Source of the DNA: a bacterium
GTDB lineage: Bacteria; Bacillota; Bacilli; Lactobacillales; Streptococcaceae
DNA length: 64,000 nt
Direction of reading: 5' to 3'
Assembly: GCA_905221385.1 (NCBI GenBank)
Contig: CAJNCV010000007.1
Span: forward strand, 1 to 64,000
A model generated the notes under the pieces. The model was given only the letters and a program-made list of their open reading frames with translations. It did not search any database and was not told where the DNA came from. Made by a program: the position numbers and the translations under genes. This document shows, one piece after another, positions 54,281-63,218 of this stretch (its first letter is position 1; each line of letters starts with the position of its first letter).

Positions 54281-55323
54281 ATGGATATTGTAATCTTATT
54301 ATTGATAACGCTATTAATTTATTTGTTACCTCAAAATAAGGAATATCTAAATGTTAAATCTACATCGGGACTTAGAGGGTTTCTAGCTATAGGAATAATA
54401 TTTCATCATTTGTCACAATGGGTTACATCTGGTGATGAATTTTCTAATTTTTCCTATATGGGAACCTATATCGTTTCTATTTTCTTCTTTTTATCAGCCT
54501 ATGGATTGTATTTTCAGAACGAAAATAAGAAGAACTATCTAGATAATTTTTTAGTTAAGAGACTTTCTAAAATTCTAGTTCCATTTTTTTCTATATCTTT
54601 GATTTATATGTTTTACAGATTTGTAAACGGTCAATTAATGGATTTAGATTTTTTTGCTAATTTATTTAAAAAAGGAAGTACAATTATTTATAATGGTTGG
54701 TTTGTCGATATTATAATTTTAATGTATATATTTTTTATATATCATTTAAGTTTTTCAAAAATAAGTTCATTTCTATTGTTATCAATACAATACTTATAAT
54801 TGGTTATATTTGTTTAGCTATAAAATTAGGTTACGGTTTTTGGTGGTATAATAGTGTTTTTCCCTTTGTTGTTGGCTTAATATGGGCTGAGAATCAAGAG
54901 AAAATTGATAGAGTTTTAGATAGACATTATTTTATCATACTTGTTTTAGTAACTGTGTTACTCTTTGCTTCACATCAATACGATATTTTGTTTAGGTATG
55001 TGCATATAGAAGATAGTTATAGTTACGCGTTAGCTGCTAATTTAGATAATATTATTTTTACAATCTACTTTATTATTGTTTTTTTGAAAAAAATAAATTT
55101 TTCAAATATATATTTGATTTTAATAGGTAGTATATCGTTTGAATTATATATGATACATGGATTAGTTATTTCTATGCTAGGAAAAATACTTGTGTCATCT
55201 AGAATAAATGATGTGATATTTACATTTTTTGTGCTGGTCCTTAGTCTAATTTTAGCTTGGATTATTAATAAATTAGTTAATAGAATTACAAGAAAAGTAA
55301 GTCTATTACAAAATCGAGAGTAA
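54281..55323 (+). pseudogene. Acyltransferase family 3 protein, frameshifted
   Basis: Two overlapping frames make one acyltransferase-3 (OafA/NolL-type) membrane protein of about 347 residues. The first frame (54281-54799) carries TSGLRGFLAIGIIFHHLSQW with the catalytic His/Arg region. The second (in frame from about 54760 to 55323) carries the remaining helices (IVINTILIIGYICLAIKLGYG, SISFELYMIHGLVISMLGKIL). One base missing from the A-run at 54757-54761 explains the break. The gene is clearly AT-richer than its neighbours and splits the usual DUF1146-murA pair, suggesting recent transfer. Such proteins O-acetylate surface glycans. Confidence 0.82.
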
Positions 55324-55334
55324 AGGAAATAAGT

Positions 55335-56618
55335 ATGGAAAAAATTGTGGTTCAAGGCGGGGATAATCGTCTGGTCGGGAGTGTAACGATCGAGGGAGCA
55401 AAGAATGCCGTCTTACCTTTGTTGGCAGCGACTATTCTAGCAAGCAAGGGTAATACAGTTTTGCAGAATGTTCCAATCTTGTCAGATGTTTTCACCATGA
55501 ATCAAGTGGTTCGAGGTCTGAATGCCAAGGTGGACTTTGATGAGGAAGCTCATGTTGTCGAGGTCGATGCGACTGGTGATATCACGGAGGAAGCTCCGTA
55601 TAAGTATGTCAGCAAGATGCGGGCATCCATTGTTGTCTTGGGACCAATCCTTGCTCGTGTAGGCCACGCTAAGGTATCCATGCCAGGTGGTTGCACTATT
55701 GGGAGTCGTCCGATCGACCTCCACCTCAAAGGTTTGGAAGCTATGGGGGCAAAGATTACCCAGACAGCTGGTTACATCGAAGCTAAGGCAGAACGCCTGC
55801 ATGGAGCTCATATCTACATGGACTTTCCTAGTGTTGGCGCAACACAAAACCTCATGATGGCAGCGACTCTAGCTGATGGTGTGACGGTCATTGAAAATGC
55901 TGCGCGTGAGCCAGAAATTGTTGACCTCGCTATTCTCCTTAATGAAATGGGAGCTAAGGTCAAGGGAGCGGGTACCGAAACAATCACAGTGACTGGTGTT
56001 GAGGAACTCCATGGTACGACTCACAATGTCGTACAAGATCGTATCGAAGCCGGAACCTTTATGGTGGCTGCAGCTATGACTGGCGGAGATGTCCTCGTTC
56101 GTGATGCAGTCTGGGAACATAATCGCCCCTTAATCTCAAAACTACTTGAAATGGGTGTTGAAGTGACAGAGGAATCAGAAGGCATCCGTGTTCGTTCTCA
56201 ACTTGAAAACCTTAAGGCTGTTCATGTAAAAACTTTACCACATCCAGGCTTCCCAACAGATATGCAGGCGCAATTTACAGCTCTGATGACAGTCGTAAAA
56301 GGGGAATCCACCATGGTGGAAACGGTGTTTGAGAATCGCTTCCAACACTTAGAGGAAATGCGCCGTATGGGCCTGCATTCAGAGATTATCCGTGACACAG
56401 CTCGTATTGTTGGGGGACAAGCCTTACAGGGAGCCGAAGTACTATCAACGGACCTTCGCGCTAGTGCTGCTTTGATTTTGACAGGTCTGGTGGCGCAAGG
56501 AGAAACCGTTGTCGGTAAGTTAGTCCACCTTGATAGAGGTTACTATCGCTTCCATGAGAAGTTAGCTCAGCTAGGAGCGAAGATTCAGCGGATTGAGGTT
56601 GACGATGAAGAGGAATAG
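55335..56618 (+). CDS. murA: UDP-N-acetylglucosamine 1-carboxyvinyltransferase MurA
   Basis: A 427-residue enzyme for the first committed step of peptidoglycan synthesis; the fosfomycin target. The active Cys is Cys120 in [23 protein letters not shown]. Other motifs: [52 protein letters not shown] and [25 protein letters not shown] precedes the ATG. Streptococci have two MurA copies; this one, followed by epuA and endA, is that locus in pneumococcus. Confidence 0.97.
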   Translation: MEKIVVQGGDNRLVGSVTIEGAKNAVLPLLAATILASKGNTVLQNVPILSDVFTMNQVVRGLNAKVDFDEEAHVVEVDATGDITEEAPYKYVSKMRASIVVLGPILARVGHAKVSMPGGCTIGSRPIDLHLKGLEAMGAKITQTAGYIEAKAERLHGAHIYMDFPSVGATQNLMMAATLADGVTVIENAAREPEIVDLAILLNEMGAKVKGAGTETITVTGVEELHGTTHNVVQDRIEAGTFMVAAAMTGGDVLVRDAVWEHNRPLISKLLEMGVEVTEESEGIRVRSQLENLKAVHVKTLPHPGFPTDMQAQFTALMTVVKGESTMVETVFENRFQHLEEMRRMGLHSEIIRDTARIVGGQALQGAEVLSTDLRASAALILTGLVAQGETVVGKLVHLDRGYYRFHEKLAQLGAKIQRIEVDDEEE

Positions 56619-56811
56619 AAATAAAAATAAGAGAATACGCTATGTACTCCGTCGCTTACTGTTGATTTTTATCGTACTATTGCTAGGCTTCCTTGCTTTA
56701 GGAATCGGCTTGATGGTTGGCTATGGTATCCTAGGAAAGGGACAGGATCCATGGGCAATCTTGTCTCCAGCGAAGTGGCAAGAATTGATTAGCAAATTTA
56801 CAGGAAATTAG
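56605..56811 (+). CDS. epuA: EpuA-like small membrane protein
   Basis: A 68-residue protein with a strongly basic N-terminus ([19 protein letters not shown]), one membrane helix (about 19-42), then a short tail with [22 protein letters not shown]. It matches EpuA by position between murA and endA and by composition. Annotated in databases as a 'DNA-directed RNA polymerase subunit beta' family, but its real role is unclear. A TTG-start frame is open from 56593; ATG 56605 with GAGG upstream is preferred. Overlaps murA by 14 nt. Confidence 0.85.
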   Translation: MKRNRNKNKRIRYVLRRLLLIFIVLLLGFLALGIGLMVGYGILGKGQDPWAILSPAKWQELISKFTGN

Positions 56812-56833
56812 ACTGGGGAAACCAGTCTTTTTC
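56810..56833 (+). terminator. Terminator between epuA and endA
   Basis: AGACTGG and CCAGTCT form a 7-bp stem with a GGAAA loop, then TTTTT. It is short enough to allow read-through into endA 19 nt later. Confidence 0.75.
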
Positions 56834-56851
56834 TAAAGAATAAGGAGAAAA

Positions 56852-57676
56852 ATGAACAAAAAAACAAGACAGACCCTGGTAGGGTTACTCATATTCTTAC
56901 TCTTGGCTGCTGGAAGCTATTATATTAAGCAGATGCAGTCGACATCAAACACGCCTAAAACCAAAGTTAGTCAGAAAAGACAAGCTTCAGAAGCTCCCAG
57001 TCAGGAGTTGGCTGAAAGTGTCTTAACTGAGTCGATCAAAAACCAAATTAAGGGTGGTCTAGAGTGGAATGGAGCAGGGGCCTTTGTTGTCAATGGCAAT
57101 AAAACCAATCTAGATGCCAAGGTTTCTAGCAAACCCTATGCGGATAATAAAACAAAACCAGTCGGGAAAGAGACAGTCCCAACTGTTGCCAATGCCCTCT
57201 TATCCAAAGCTACTCGTCAGTATAAGAATCGTGAAGAGACTGGAAATGGATCCACCTCTTGGACACCACCAGGATGGCATCAGGTCAAGAATCTAAAGGG
57301 AGCCTATACACATGCAGTTGATAGAGGACACCTGTTGGGCTATGCCTTGATAGGTGGTTTGGATGGTTTTGAGGCCTCTACCAGCAATCCCAAGAACATT
57401 GCAGTCCAGACAGCTTGGGCAAACCAAGCACAGGCTGAGGATTCGACAGGGCAGAACTACTATGAGAGTTTAGTCAGAAAAGCCTTGGATCAAAATAAGA
57501 GGGTTCGTTATCGGGTGACACTCCACTATGCGACAAATGAGGATCTAGTTCCATCCGCTTCACAAATCGAAGCCAAGTCTTCGGATGGCGAGTTGGAATT
57601 CAATGTCCTAATCCCCAATGTTCAAAAGGGAATCCAGCTTGATTACCGAACAGGGCAAGTAACAGTGACAAACTAG
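56852..57676 (+). CDS. endA: DNA-entry nuclease EndA
   Basis: A 274-residue membrane-anchored nuclease of the DRGH type that degrades one strand of incoming DNA during transformation. It also attacks host extracellular traps. An N-terminal helix (about 7-25) anchors it. The catalytic His160 lies in [10 protein letters not shown], and the metal Asn in [19 protein letters not shown]. His160 has the same number as the pneumococcal enzyme. AAGGAGAAAA precedes the ATG. With cinA-recA it shows transformation machinery in this window. Confidence 0.96.
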   Translation: MNKKTRQTLVGLLIFLLLAAGSYYIKQMQSTSNTPKTKVSQKRQASEAPSQELAESVLTESIKNQIKGGLEWNGAGAFVVNGNKTNLDAKVSSKPYADNKTKPVGKETVPTVANALLSKATRQYKNREETGNGSTSWTPPGWHQVKNLKGAYTHAVDRGHLLGYALIGGLDGFEASTSNPKNIAVQTAWANQAQAEDSTGQNYYESLVRKALDQNKRVRYRVTLHYATNEDLVPSASQIEAKSSDGELEFNVLIPNVQKGIQLDYRTGQVTVTN

Positions 57677-57698
57677 AAACAATCTACAAAAGAACAAA

Positions 57699-57735
57699 AA
57701 TCGCTCCGTTGTCTATCGTAGATAAGGGAGCGATT
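57699..57735 (+). terminator. Hairpin after endA
   Basis: AATCGCTCC/GGAGCGATT, with TTGTCTA/TAGATAA stacked inside around a TCG loop, forms a long stem. No T-run follows, so it may stabilise the 3' end rather than terminate alone. Confidence 0.65.
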
Positions 57736-57816
57736 GTGCAAATTAGAAAATAATGTGATTCCTACGCTAATTTATGATATAATGGAACACAAGATACTAT
57801 TTTTAGGAGAAGGACT

Positions 57817-59148
57817 ATGGAAGACCCGAGCAGTCAGAATTTGTTGCTACAGTTTGTATTGTTATTTATCTTGACCTTGTTAAATGCTTTTTTCTCAGCT
57901 ACTGAAATGGCAATGGTGTCACTAAACCGTGCCCGAGTAGAGCAAAAGGCAGAAGAGGGAGACAAACGTTACGTTCGTTTGTTAAAGGTACTTGAAAATC
58001 CTAACCACTTTTTATCAACGATTCAAGTTGGTATCACGTTAATTACCATCTTGTCAGGGGCTAGTTTAGCAGAAACTCTAGGACGCGAAATTGCTTCTTG
58101 GATGGGAAATAGTGAAACAGCTTATGCTATTGCAAGCTTTCTATCTTTAGCATTCTTGACCTACATTTCCATTGTTTTTGGGGAACTCTATCCCAAGAGA
58201 ATCGCTCTAAATCTGAAAGATACCTTGGCCATCCGAACAGCACCAGTCATTATTGGTTTGGGGAAAATTGTCAGCCCCTTTGTTTGGCTTCTGTCGGCTT
58301 CAACTAATTTGTTGAGCCGTTTGACGCCAATGACCTTTGATGATGCTGATGAAAAGATGACACGTGATGAAATAGAGTACATGCTCACCAATAGTGAAGA
58401 AACACTGGATGCAGATGAGATTGAAATGCTACAGGGAATCTTTTCACTAGATGAACTAATGGCTCGTGAGCTAATGGTGCCTCGTACAGATGCCTTTATG
58501 GTAGATATTCAGGATGACAGTAAGGCGATTATCGAAAGTATTTTGAAGCAAAATTTCTCACGTATCCCTGTTTACGATGGGGATAAGGATAATGTGATTG
58601 GTTTGATTCATACCAAGCGTTTGCTAAACGCCGCCTATGCAGATGGCTTTGAAAATATTGTCTGGAAACGAATCCTCCAAACACCACTATTTGTGCCTGA
58701 GACCATCTTTGTGGACGACCTCCTTAAAGAGCTTCGAAATACCCAAAATCAAATGGCCATCTTACTAGACGAATACGGTGGTATGGCTGGTTTGGTAACT
58801 CTGGAAGATCTTCTAGAAGAGATTGTCGGTGAGATCGATGACGAGACGGATAGGGCAGAAATCGAAGTCCATCAAATAGGTGAGGACACCTATATTGCAC
58901 AGGGAACCATGAATCTTAACGACTTCAACGACTACTTTGGTGTTGAACTAGAAAGCGATGATGTGGATACTATCGCAGGTTATTATTTGACGGGTGTTGG
59001 TACGATTCCAACAACTGAAAAAATCAGTTATGAACTGGTCAGTCAAAACAAACAAATCGTCTTGACCAATGATAAGGTGAAAAATGGGCGTGTTACCAAG
59101 GTAAAAGTTCAAATCACAGAACTAGAACCTGAAGAAGAAACAGAATAA
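57817..59148 (+). CDS. CNNM/CorC-HlyC family transporter-associated protein
   Basis: A 443-residue membrane protein. A DUF21 (CNNM) membrane domain (residues about 1-190; NAFFSATEMAMVSLNRARVEQKAEEGD) is followed by a pair of CBS domains (about 210-335; LMVPRTDAFMVDIQDDS, FSRIPVYDGDKDNVIGLIHTKRLL, ILLDEYGGMAGLVTLEDLLEEIVGEIDDE) and a C-terminal CorC_HlyC domain (340-430). Such proteins are linked to Mg2+ export or resistance; the old name 'hemolysin' is misleading. AGGAGAAGGACT precedes the ATG. Confidence 0.92.
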   Translation: MEDPSSQNLLLQFVLLFILTLLNAFFSATEMAMVSLNRARVEQKAEEGDKRYVRLLKVLENPNHFLSTIQVGITLITILSGASLAETLGREIASWMGNSETAYAIASFLSLAFLTYISIVFGELYPKRIALNLKDTLAIRTAPVIIGLGKIVSPFVWLLSASTNLLSRLTPMTFDDADEKMTRDEIEYMLTNSEETLDADEIEMLQGIFSLDELMARELMVPRTDAFMVDIQDDSKAIIESILKQNFSRIPVYDGDKDNVIGLIHTKRLLNAAYADGFENIVWKRILQTPLFVPETIFVDDLLKELRNTQNQMAILLDEYGGMAGLVTLEDLLEEIVGEIDDETDRAEIEVHQIGEDTYIAQGTMNLNDFNDYFGVELESDDVDTIAGYYLTGVGTIPTTEKISYELVSQNKQIVLTNDKVKNGRVTKVKVQITELEPEEETE

Positions 59149-59173
59149 AGCAGTGACTCAAGTCACTGCTTTA
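59146..59173. terminator. Terminator overlapping the CNNM stop codon
   Basis: TAAAGCAGTGACT and AGTCACTGCTTTA are perfect 13-bp arms. The stop codon is part of the stem. Confidence 0.85.
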
Positions 59174-59235
59174 TATTTCCCCAAATTTGCCCCAAAAGTT
59201 TTTCGAAGTTATCCGTATTTATCTGAAGAAAAAAT

Positions 59236-59262
59236 AAAAAAAGCCCGATTGTACGGGCTTTT
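59236..59262 (-). terminator. Terminator of tRNA-Cys (minus strand)
   Basis: On the minus strand AAGCCCG pairs with CGGGCTT across a TACAAT loop, followed by a long T-rich tract. Confidence 0.88.
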
Positions 59263-59297
59263 CATTCGGTTAATTCCTGTTAATTCAGGTACTGAAA

Positions 59298-59368
59298 GGC
59301 GGTAGACGGATTTGAACCGACGATCAAGCTTTTGCAGAGCCGTGCCTTACCACTTGGCTATACCGCCT
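59298..59368 (-). tRNA. tRNA-Cys (GCA)
   Basis: On the minus strand a 71-nt cloverleaf: acceptor GGCGGTA/TACCGCC (7 bp), D arm with AGCCAAGTGGTAAGGC, anticodon loop CTGCAAA (anticodon GCA), and T arm GTCGGTTCAAATCCGTC. Discriminator base U73. The gene does not encode CCA. The anticodon stem has one mismatch and one G-U pair at its outer end. It has its own promoter and terminator, so it stands alone. Confidence 0.96.
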
Positions 59369-59380
59369 CAACGTTTATTA

Positions 59381-59409
59381 TTATACCTTGAAAATGTTTC
59401 TACGTCAAT
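59381..59409 (-). promoter_or_regulatory. Promoter of tRNA-Cys
   Basis: Minus-strand TTGACG (59404-59409), a 17-bp spacer and TATAAT (59381-59386), 12 nt before the tRNA 5' end. Confidence 0.8.
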
Positions 59410-59477
59410 AGTTTCTTAAACGAAAATCCAATTTAGGAAACTTTCCCTTTTTATGACAGACTTTAAAACCGAGAGAG

Positions 59478-59636
59478 AAAGTCTGAAAATCAGTCTTTAC
59501 GGGCCGTAAATTTGCCATTCTAATCACCCAGATAGCAAACAAAGAGTGTAGAAATTTGACAGATGAAAGTTTTTTGAGAGTATACGCCTAAATATTCTGA
59601 AAATTCGTTTACTTTTTAGATAATATATGATATAAT
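59478..59636 (+). promoter_or_regulatory. amiA regulatory region: dyads, CodY box and promoter
   Basis: Promoter: TTTACT (59608-59613), a 17-bp spacer and TATAAT (59631-59636) with TG at 59628-59629. AATATTCTGAAAATT at 59591-59605 matches the CodY box AATTTTCWGAAAATT in 14 of 15 positions and ends 2 bp before the -35. Further up are two adjoining dyads: AAAGTCTGA/TCAGTCTTT (59478-59498, one mismatch) and TTTACGG-G-CCGTAAA (59496-59510). No gene lies here. Confidence 0.75.
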
Positions 59637-59675
59637 TGATGACAAACCTAAATTTTTTTAAGAGGAGTTAACAAT

Positions 59676-61655
59676 ATGAAAAAAAGTAGAGTATTTGTTG
59701 CGGCAGGAATAGCCCTATTAGCAACTGGCGTTCTAGCTGCTTGTGGTTCTTCAAAATCATCTGACTCAACAGCGCCAAAAAATTATGGTTATGTTTATTC
59801 AGCTGACCCAGAAACATTGGATTACCTGATCTCAGGAAAACAAAGTACCAAAATTGCCACTTCAAATGGTATCGATGGCCTTTTTACAAATGATAAATAT
59901 GGGAATTTGACTCCTGCAGTTGCAGAAGACTGGTCAGTCTCAAAAGACGGTTTGACTTATACCTACAAAATTCGTAAAGGTGTCAAATGGATGACATCAG
60001 ATGGCGAAGAGTATGCTGAAGTAAAAGCGAAAGACTTCGTAAATGGTTTGAAACACGCAGCTGATAACAAGTCAGAAGCGCTTTACCTAGCAGAAAATTC
60101 TGTTAAAGGTTTGTCTGATTATTTGGCAGGTAATACAAAAGACTTTTCTTCAGTAGGTGTGAAAGCAGTTGATGATTATACTCTTGAGTATACCTTGAAC
60201 CAACCAGAACCATACTGGAACTCTAAGATGGCCTACTCAATCTTCTGGCCATTGAACGAAGAATTTGAAAAATCAAAAGGATCTGACTTTGCTAAAGCAA
60301 CTGACCCTACATCATTGCTTTACAATGGACCATTCTTGCTGAAAGGTTTGACTGCTAAGTCTTCTATCGAGTTCGCTAAAAATGAACAATATTGGGATAA
60401 AGACAATGTTCATATTGATAAAGTAACCCTTGCTTTCTATGATGGGTCAGATCAAGAATCAATAGAACGTAACTTTACAAGTGGAGCCTATAGCTATGCC
60501 CGTCTTTACCCAACAAGTTCAAACTACTCTAAAGTAGAAGAAACCTACAAGGACAATATCTTCTACACTCCATCAGGACCTGGTATTTTTGGTCTAGGTG
60601 TCAATATTGACCGTCAAGGCTACAAATACACCTCGAAGACAACTGATGAAGAGAAGACTTCAACTAAGAAAGCCCTTCTTAACAAGGATTTCCGTCAGGC
60701 CTTGAACTTTGCTTTTGACCGTACTTCTTATTCAGCACAAATTAATGGTAAAGAAGGAGCTCCCCTTGCCGTTCGTAACCTCTTTGTGAAACCTGACTTT
60801 GTTTCTGCAGGCGAAAAAACTTTTGGTGACTTGGTGACTGAAAAGATGGCTGCTTATGGTGATGAATGGAAGAACGTAAACTTTGCTGATGGTCAAGATG
60901 GTCTCTTCAATGCCGATAAAGCCAAAGCCGAATTTGCCAAAGCTAAAACTGCTTTAGAAGCAGAAGGTGTGAAATTCCCTATCCACTTGGATATTCCAGT
61001 AGATCAGACAGCTAAGAACTACATTACACGTATCCAATCTTTCAAACAATCAGTTGAAACAGTGCTTGGTGAAGACAATGTAGTCATTGATATCCAACAA
61101 GTTTCTAAAGATGAGTTTAATAATATCTCTTACTATGCTGCAAATGCTGCGGCAGAAGATTGGGATCTCTCAGGGGCAGTTGGATGGAACCCAGACTACG
61201 AGGATCCATCAACTTACCTTGATATCTTGAAAACAACTAATGCTAAACAAACAAAAACATACATGGGGTACGAAGGCGCAGATAATGCTGCAGCAGCTCA
61301 AGTTGGTTTGAAAGAATACGATAAGTTAGTTGATGAAGCTGCTAAAGAAACTAGCGACTTGAATGTTCGTTATGAAAAATATGCTGCTGCCCAAGCTTGG
61401 TTGACAGACAGCTCACTCTTCCTTCCTGCTATGTCAGGTAGTGGTGCAGCGCCATTCATTTCTCGTGTAGTACCATTCTCAGCATCATATAGTCAATCTG
61501 GAGATAAAGGCTCAGATGTATACTTCAAGTATATTCAGTTACAAGACAAGGTTGTAACCAAAGCTGACTATGAACAAGCTCGTGAGAAATGGCTCAAAGA
61601 GAAAAAAGAATCAAACGAAAAAGTTCAAAAAGAATTGGCTAATCACGTTAAATAA
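59676..61655 (+). CDS. amiA: Oligopeptide-binding lipoprotein AmiA
   Basis: A 659-residue extracellular solute-binding lipoprotein (SBP family 5) for oligopeptide uptake. The signal peptide ends in lipobox LAAC (lipidated Cys23). The mature part has YVYSADPETLDYLISG, LTPAVAEDWSVSKDGLTYTYKIRKGVKW and NGPFLLKGL. The gene is followed by amiC and amiD, so it is AmiA and not an unlinked AliA/AliB. The Ami system imports peptides for nutrition and signal peptides for Rgg-type regulators. A CodY box upstream suggests repression in amino-acid-rich conditions. AAGAGGAG precedes the ATG. Confidence 0.96.
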   Translation: MKKSRVFVAAGIALLATGVLAACGSSKSSDSTAPKNYGYVYSADPETLDYLISGKQSTKIATSNGIDGLFTNDKYGNLTPAVAEDWSVSKDGLTYTYKIRKGVKWMTSDGEEYAEVKAKDFVNGLKHAADNKSEALYLAENSVKGLSDYLAGNTKDFSSVGVKAVDDYTLEYTLNQPEPYWNSKMAYSIFWPLNEEFEKSKGSDFAKATDPTSLLYNGPFLLKGLTAKSSIEFAKNEQYWDKDNVHIDKVTLAFYDGSDQESIERNFTSGAYSYARLYPTSSNYSKVEETYKDNIFYTPSGPGIFGLGVNIDRQGYKYTSKTTDEEKTSTKKALLNKDFRQALNFAFDRTSYSAQINGKEGAPLAVRNLFVKPDFVSAGEKTFGDLVTEKMAAYGDEWKNVNFADGQDGLFNADKAKAEFAKAKTALEAEGVKFPIHLDIPVDQTAKNYITRIQSFKQSVETVLGEDNVVIDIQQVSKDEFNNISYYAANAAAEDWDLSGAVGWNPDYEDPSTYLDILKTTNAKQTKTYMGYEGADNAAAAQVGLKEYDKLVDEAAKETSDLNVRYEKYAAAQAWLTDSSLFLPAMSGSGAAPFISRVVPFSASYSQSGDKGSDVYFKYIQLQDKVVTKADYEQAREKWLKEKKESNEKVQKELANHVK

Positions 61656-61664
61656 ATAACTCTC

Positions 61665-61700
61665 AAGAGAACTTTCTCTCCATGAGGAGAAGGTTCTTTT
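61665..61700 (+). terminator. Attenuating terminator between amiA and amiC
   Basis: AAGAGAACTTTCTC pairs with GAGAAGGTTCTTTT (14 bp with two G-T pairs) around an 8-nt loop. The T-run is short, and amiC follows in 22 nt. Partial termination would make more binding protein than permease. Confidence 0.75.
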
Positions 61701-61721
61701 GGGATTTTAAAAGGAAACGAT

Positions 61722-63218
61722 ATGAAGAAATATATTTTTATGCGTGTATTGCGTTCATTGTTGTCCATTTTCTTGGTGACAACCTTGACCTACACGATTA
61801 TCTATACGATGGTTCCTCGGAAATTGATTTTCAAGCAGGATACCAACTATAACAAGATTGCAACTACAGCTGATAAGCGGGACAATTATGAAAATACCGT
61901 TTATGAGCGGATGGGCTATATCGAGTACTACGATACCAAGGAGTTGCAAGAAAAAGCGAGCACGATGGACTCATCTGTAACCGTTGATGCCAATGAGACT
62001 AACAAGGCAATCTACGAAAAATACATCAACCAACTAGGAAATGGTTGGACACTAGGTGTATTCTCAGAAAGTGGTCAATTCTATGCTACGCGTGAAATTC
62101 CGATTTTTGAACGTGTTTTCAAATTCTATGCCAACTTGATTGATGTCGATCATACAAACAAGATTCAGGACCCTGAAAATCCAAACTTGCAACGTTATCT
62201 TCGTTTTGAAAATGACCCTGCTATCGGTTGGTCATTGGTTGGTTCAGGTACAAAACATAAATACCTTTTGTATTTCAACAGTCAATTCCCATTTGTACAC
62301 CAAAACTTTGTGAACATTAACTTGGGAGATTCTTACCCAACTTATGCAAACACACCAGTGCTTCAAGTTATCACACAAGGTCAGGGACAAACTAAGACAT
62401 CAGAAGTTCAATTCCCTACGGGTAAAAAGACTTCATCTGTAGATATTTACTCTCGTACCTACAAGTCACCAAGTCAAGCAGATGCGCGCGAGGTAGCTAA
62501 CTATGGTAAAGACGATCCATATACAGCCACAGAAAGCAATTACCAATATCCATCAATGATCGCAAGCTCAGCGGTTGCTGGTTTGATTGGTTTGATTATT
62601 TCTTATGCTATCGCAATTCCTCTTGGATCTGCTATGGCTCGCTACAAGAATACTTGGATTGATAGTTTCTCTACAGGGACTTTGACTTTCTTGCTTGCTC
62701 TTCCAACGATTGCCTTAGTGTATATTGTTCGTTTGATTGGTTCATCAATTGGCTTCCCGGATTCATTCCCTATCTTGGGTGCTGGAGATTGGCGGTCCTA
62801 TGTTTTGCCAGCAGTTATTCTTGGCTTGCTTGGTGCCCCTGGTCTTGCTATTTGGATTCGTCGTTATATGATTGACTTGCAATCTCAGGACTTCGTTCGT
62901 TTTGCTCGTGCCAAAGGTTTGTCTGAAAAAGAAATCTCAAACAAACACATCTTTAAAAATGCCATGGTTCCTTTGGTTTCAGGAATTCCAGGTTCGATCC
63001 TTGGTGTTATTGGTGGAGCAACTCTGACAGAAACAGTTTTCGCCTTCCCAGGTATGGGTAAAATGTTAATTGACTCTGTAAAAGCATCAAATAATAACAT
63101 GGTGGTTGGTCTTGTCTTCATTTTCACATGTTTGTCAATCTTCTCATACTTTATTGGTGATATTTGGATGACAATTATTGACCCACGTATTAAATTGACA
63201 GAGAAAGGAGGCAAATAA
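61722..63218 (+). CDS. amiC: Oligopeptide ABC transporter permease AmiC
   Basis: A 498-residue inner-membrane permease. One helix near the N-terminus is followed by a large extracellular region (about 35-275), unusual for OppB-type permeases but typical for streptococcal AmiC. The C-terminal five helices hold the EAA loop ([38 protein letters not shown]). AAAAGGAAACGAT precedes the ATG. Its stop overlaps the amiD start by one base (TAATG). Confidence 0.95.
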   Translation: MKKYIFMRVLRSLLSIFLVTTLTYTIIYTMVPRKLIFKQDTNYNKIATTADKRDNYENTVYERMGYIEYYDTKELQEKASTMDSSVTVDANETNKAIYEKYINQLGNGWTLGVFSESGQFYATREIPIFERVFKFYANLIDVDHTNKIQDPENPNLQRYLRFENDPAIGWSLVGSGTKHKYLLYFNSQFPFVHQNFVNINLGDSYPTYANTPVLQVITQGQGQTKTSEVQFPTGKKTSSVDIYSRTYKSPSQADAREVANYGKDDPYTATESNYQYPSMIASSAVAGLIGLIISYAIAIPLGSAMARYKNTWIDSFSTGTLTFLLALPTIALVYIVRLIGSSIGFPDSFPILGAGDWRSYVLPAVILGLLGAPGLAIWIRRYMIDLQSQDFVRFARAKGLSEKEISNKHIFKNAMVPLVSGIPGSILGVIGGATLTETVFAFPGMGKMLIDSVKASNNNMVVGLVFIFTCLSIFSYFIGDIWMTIIDPRIKLTEKGGK

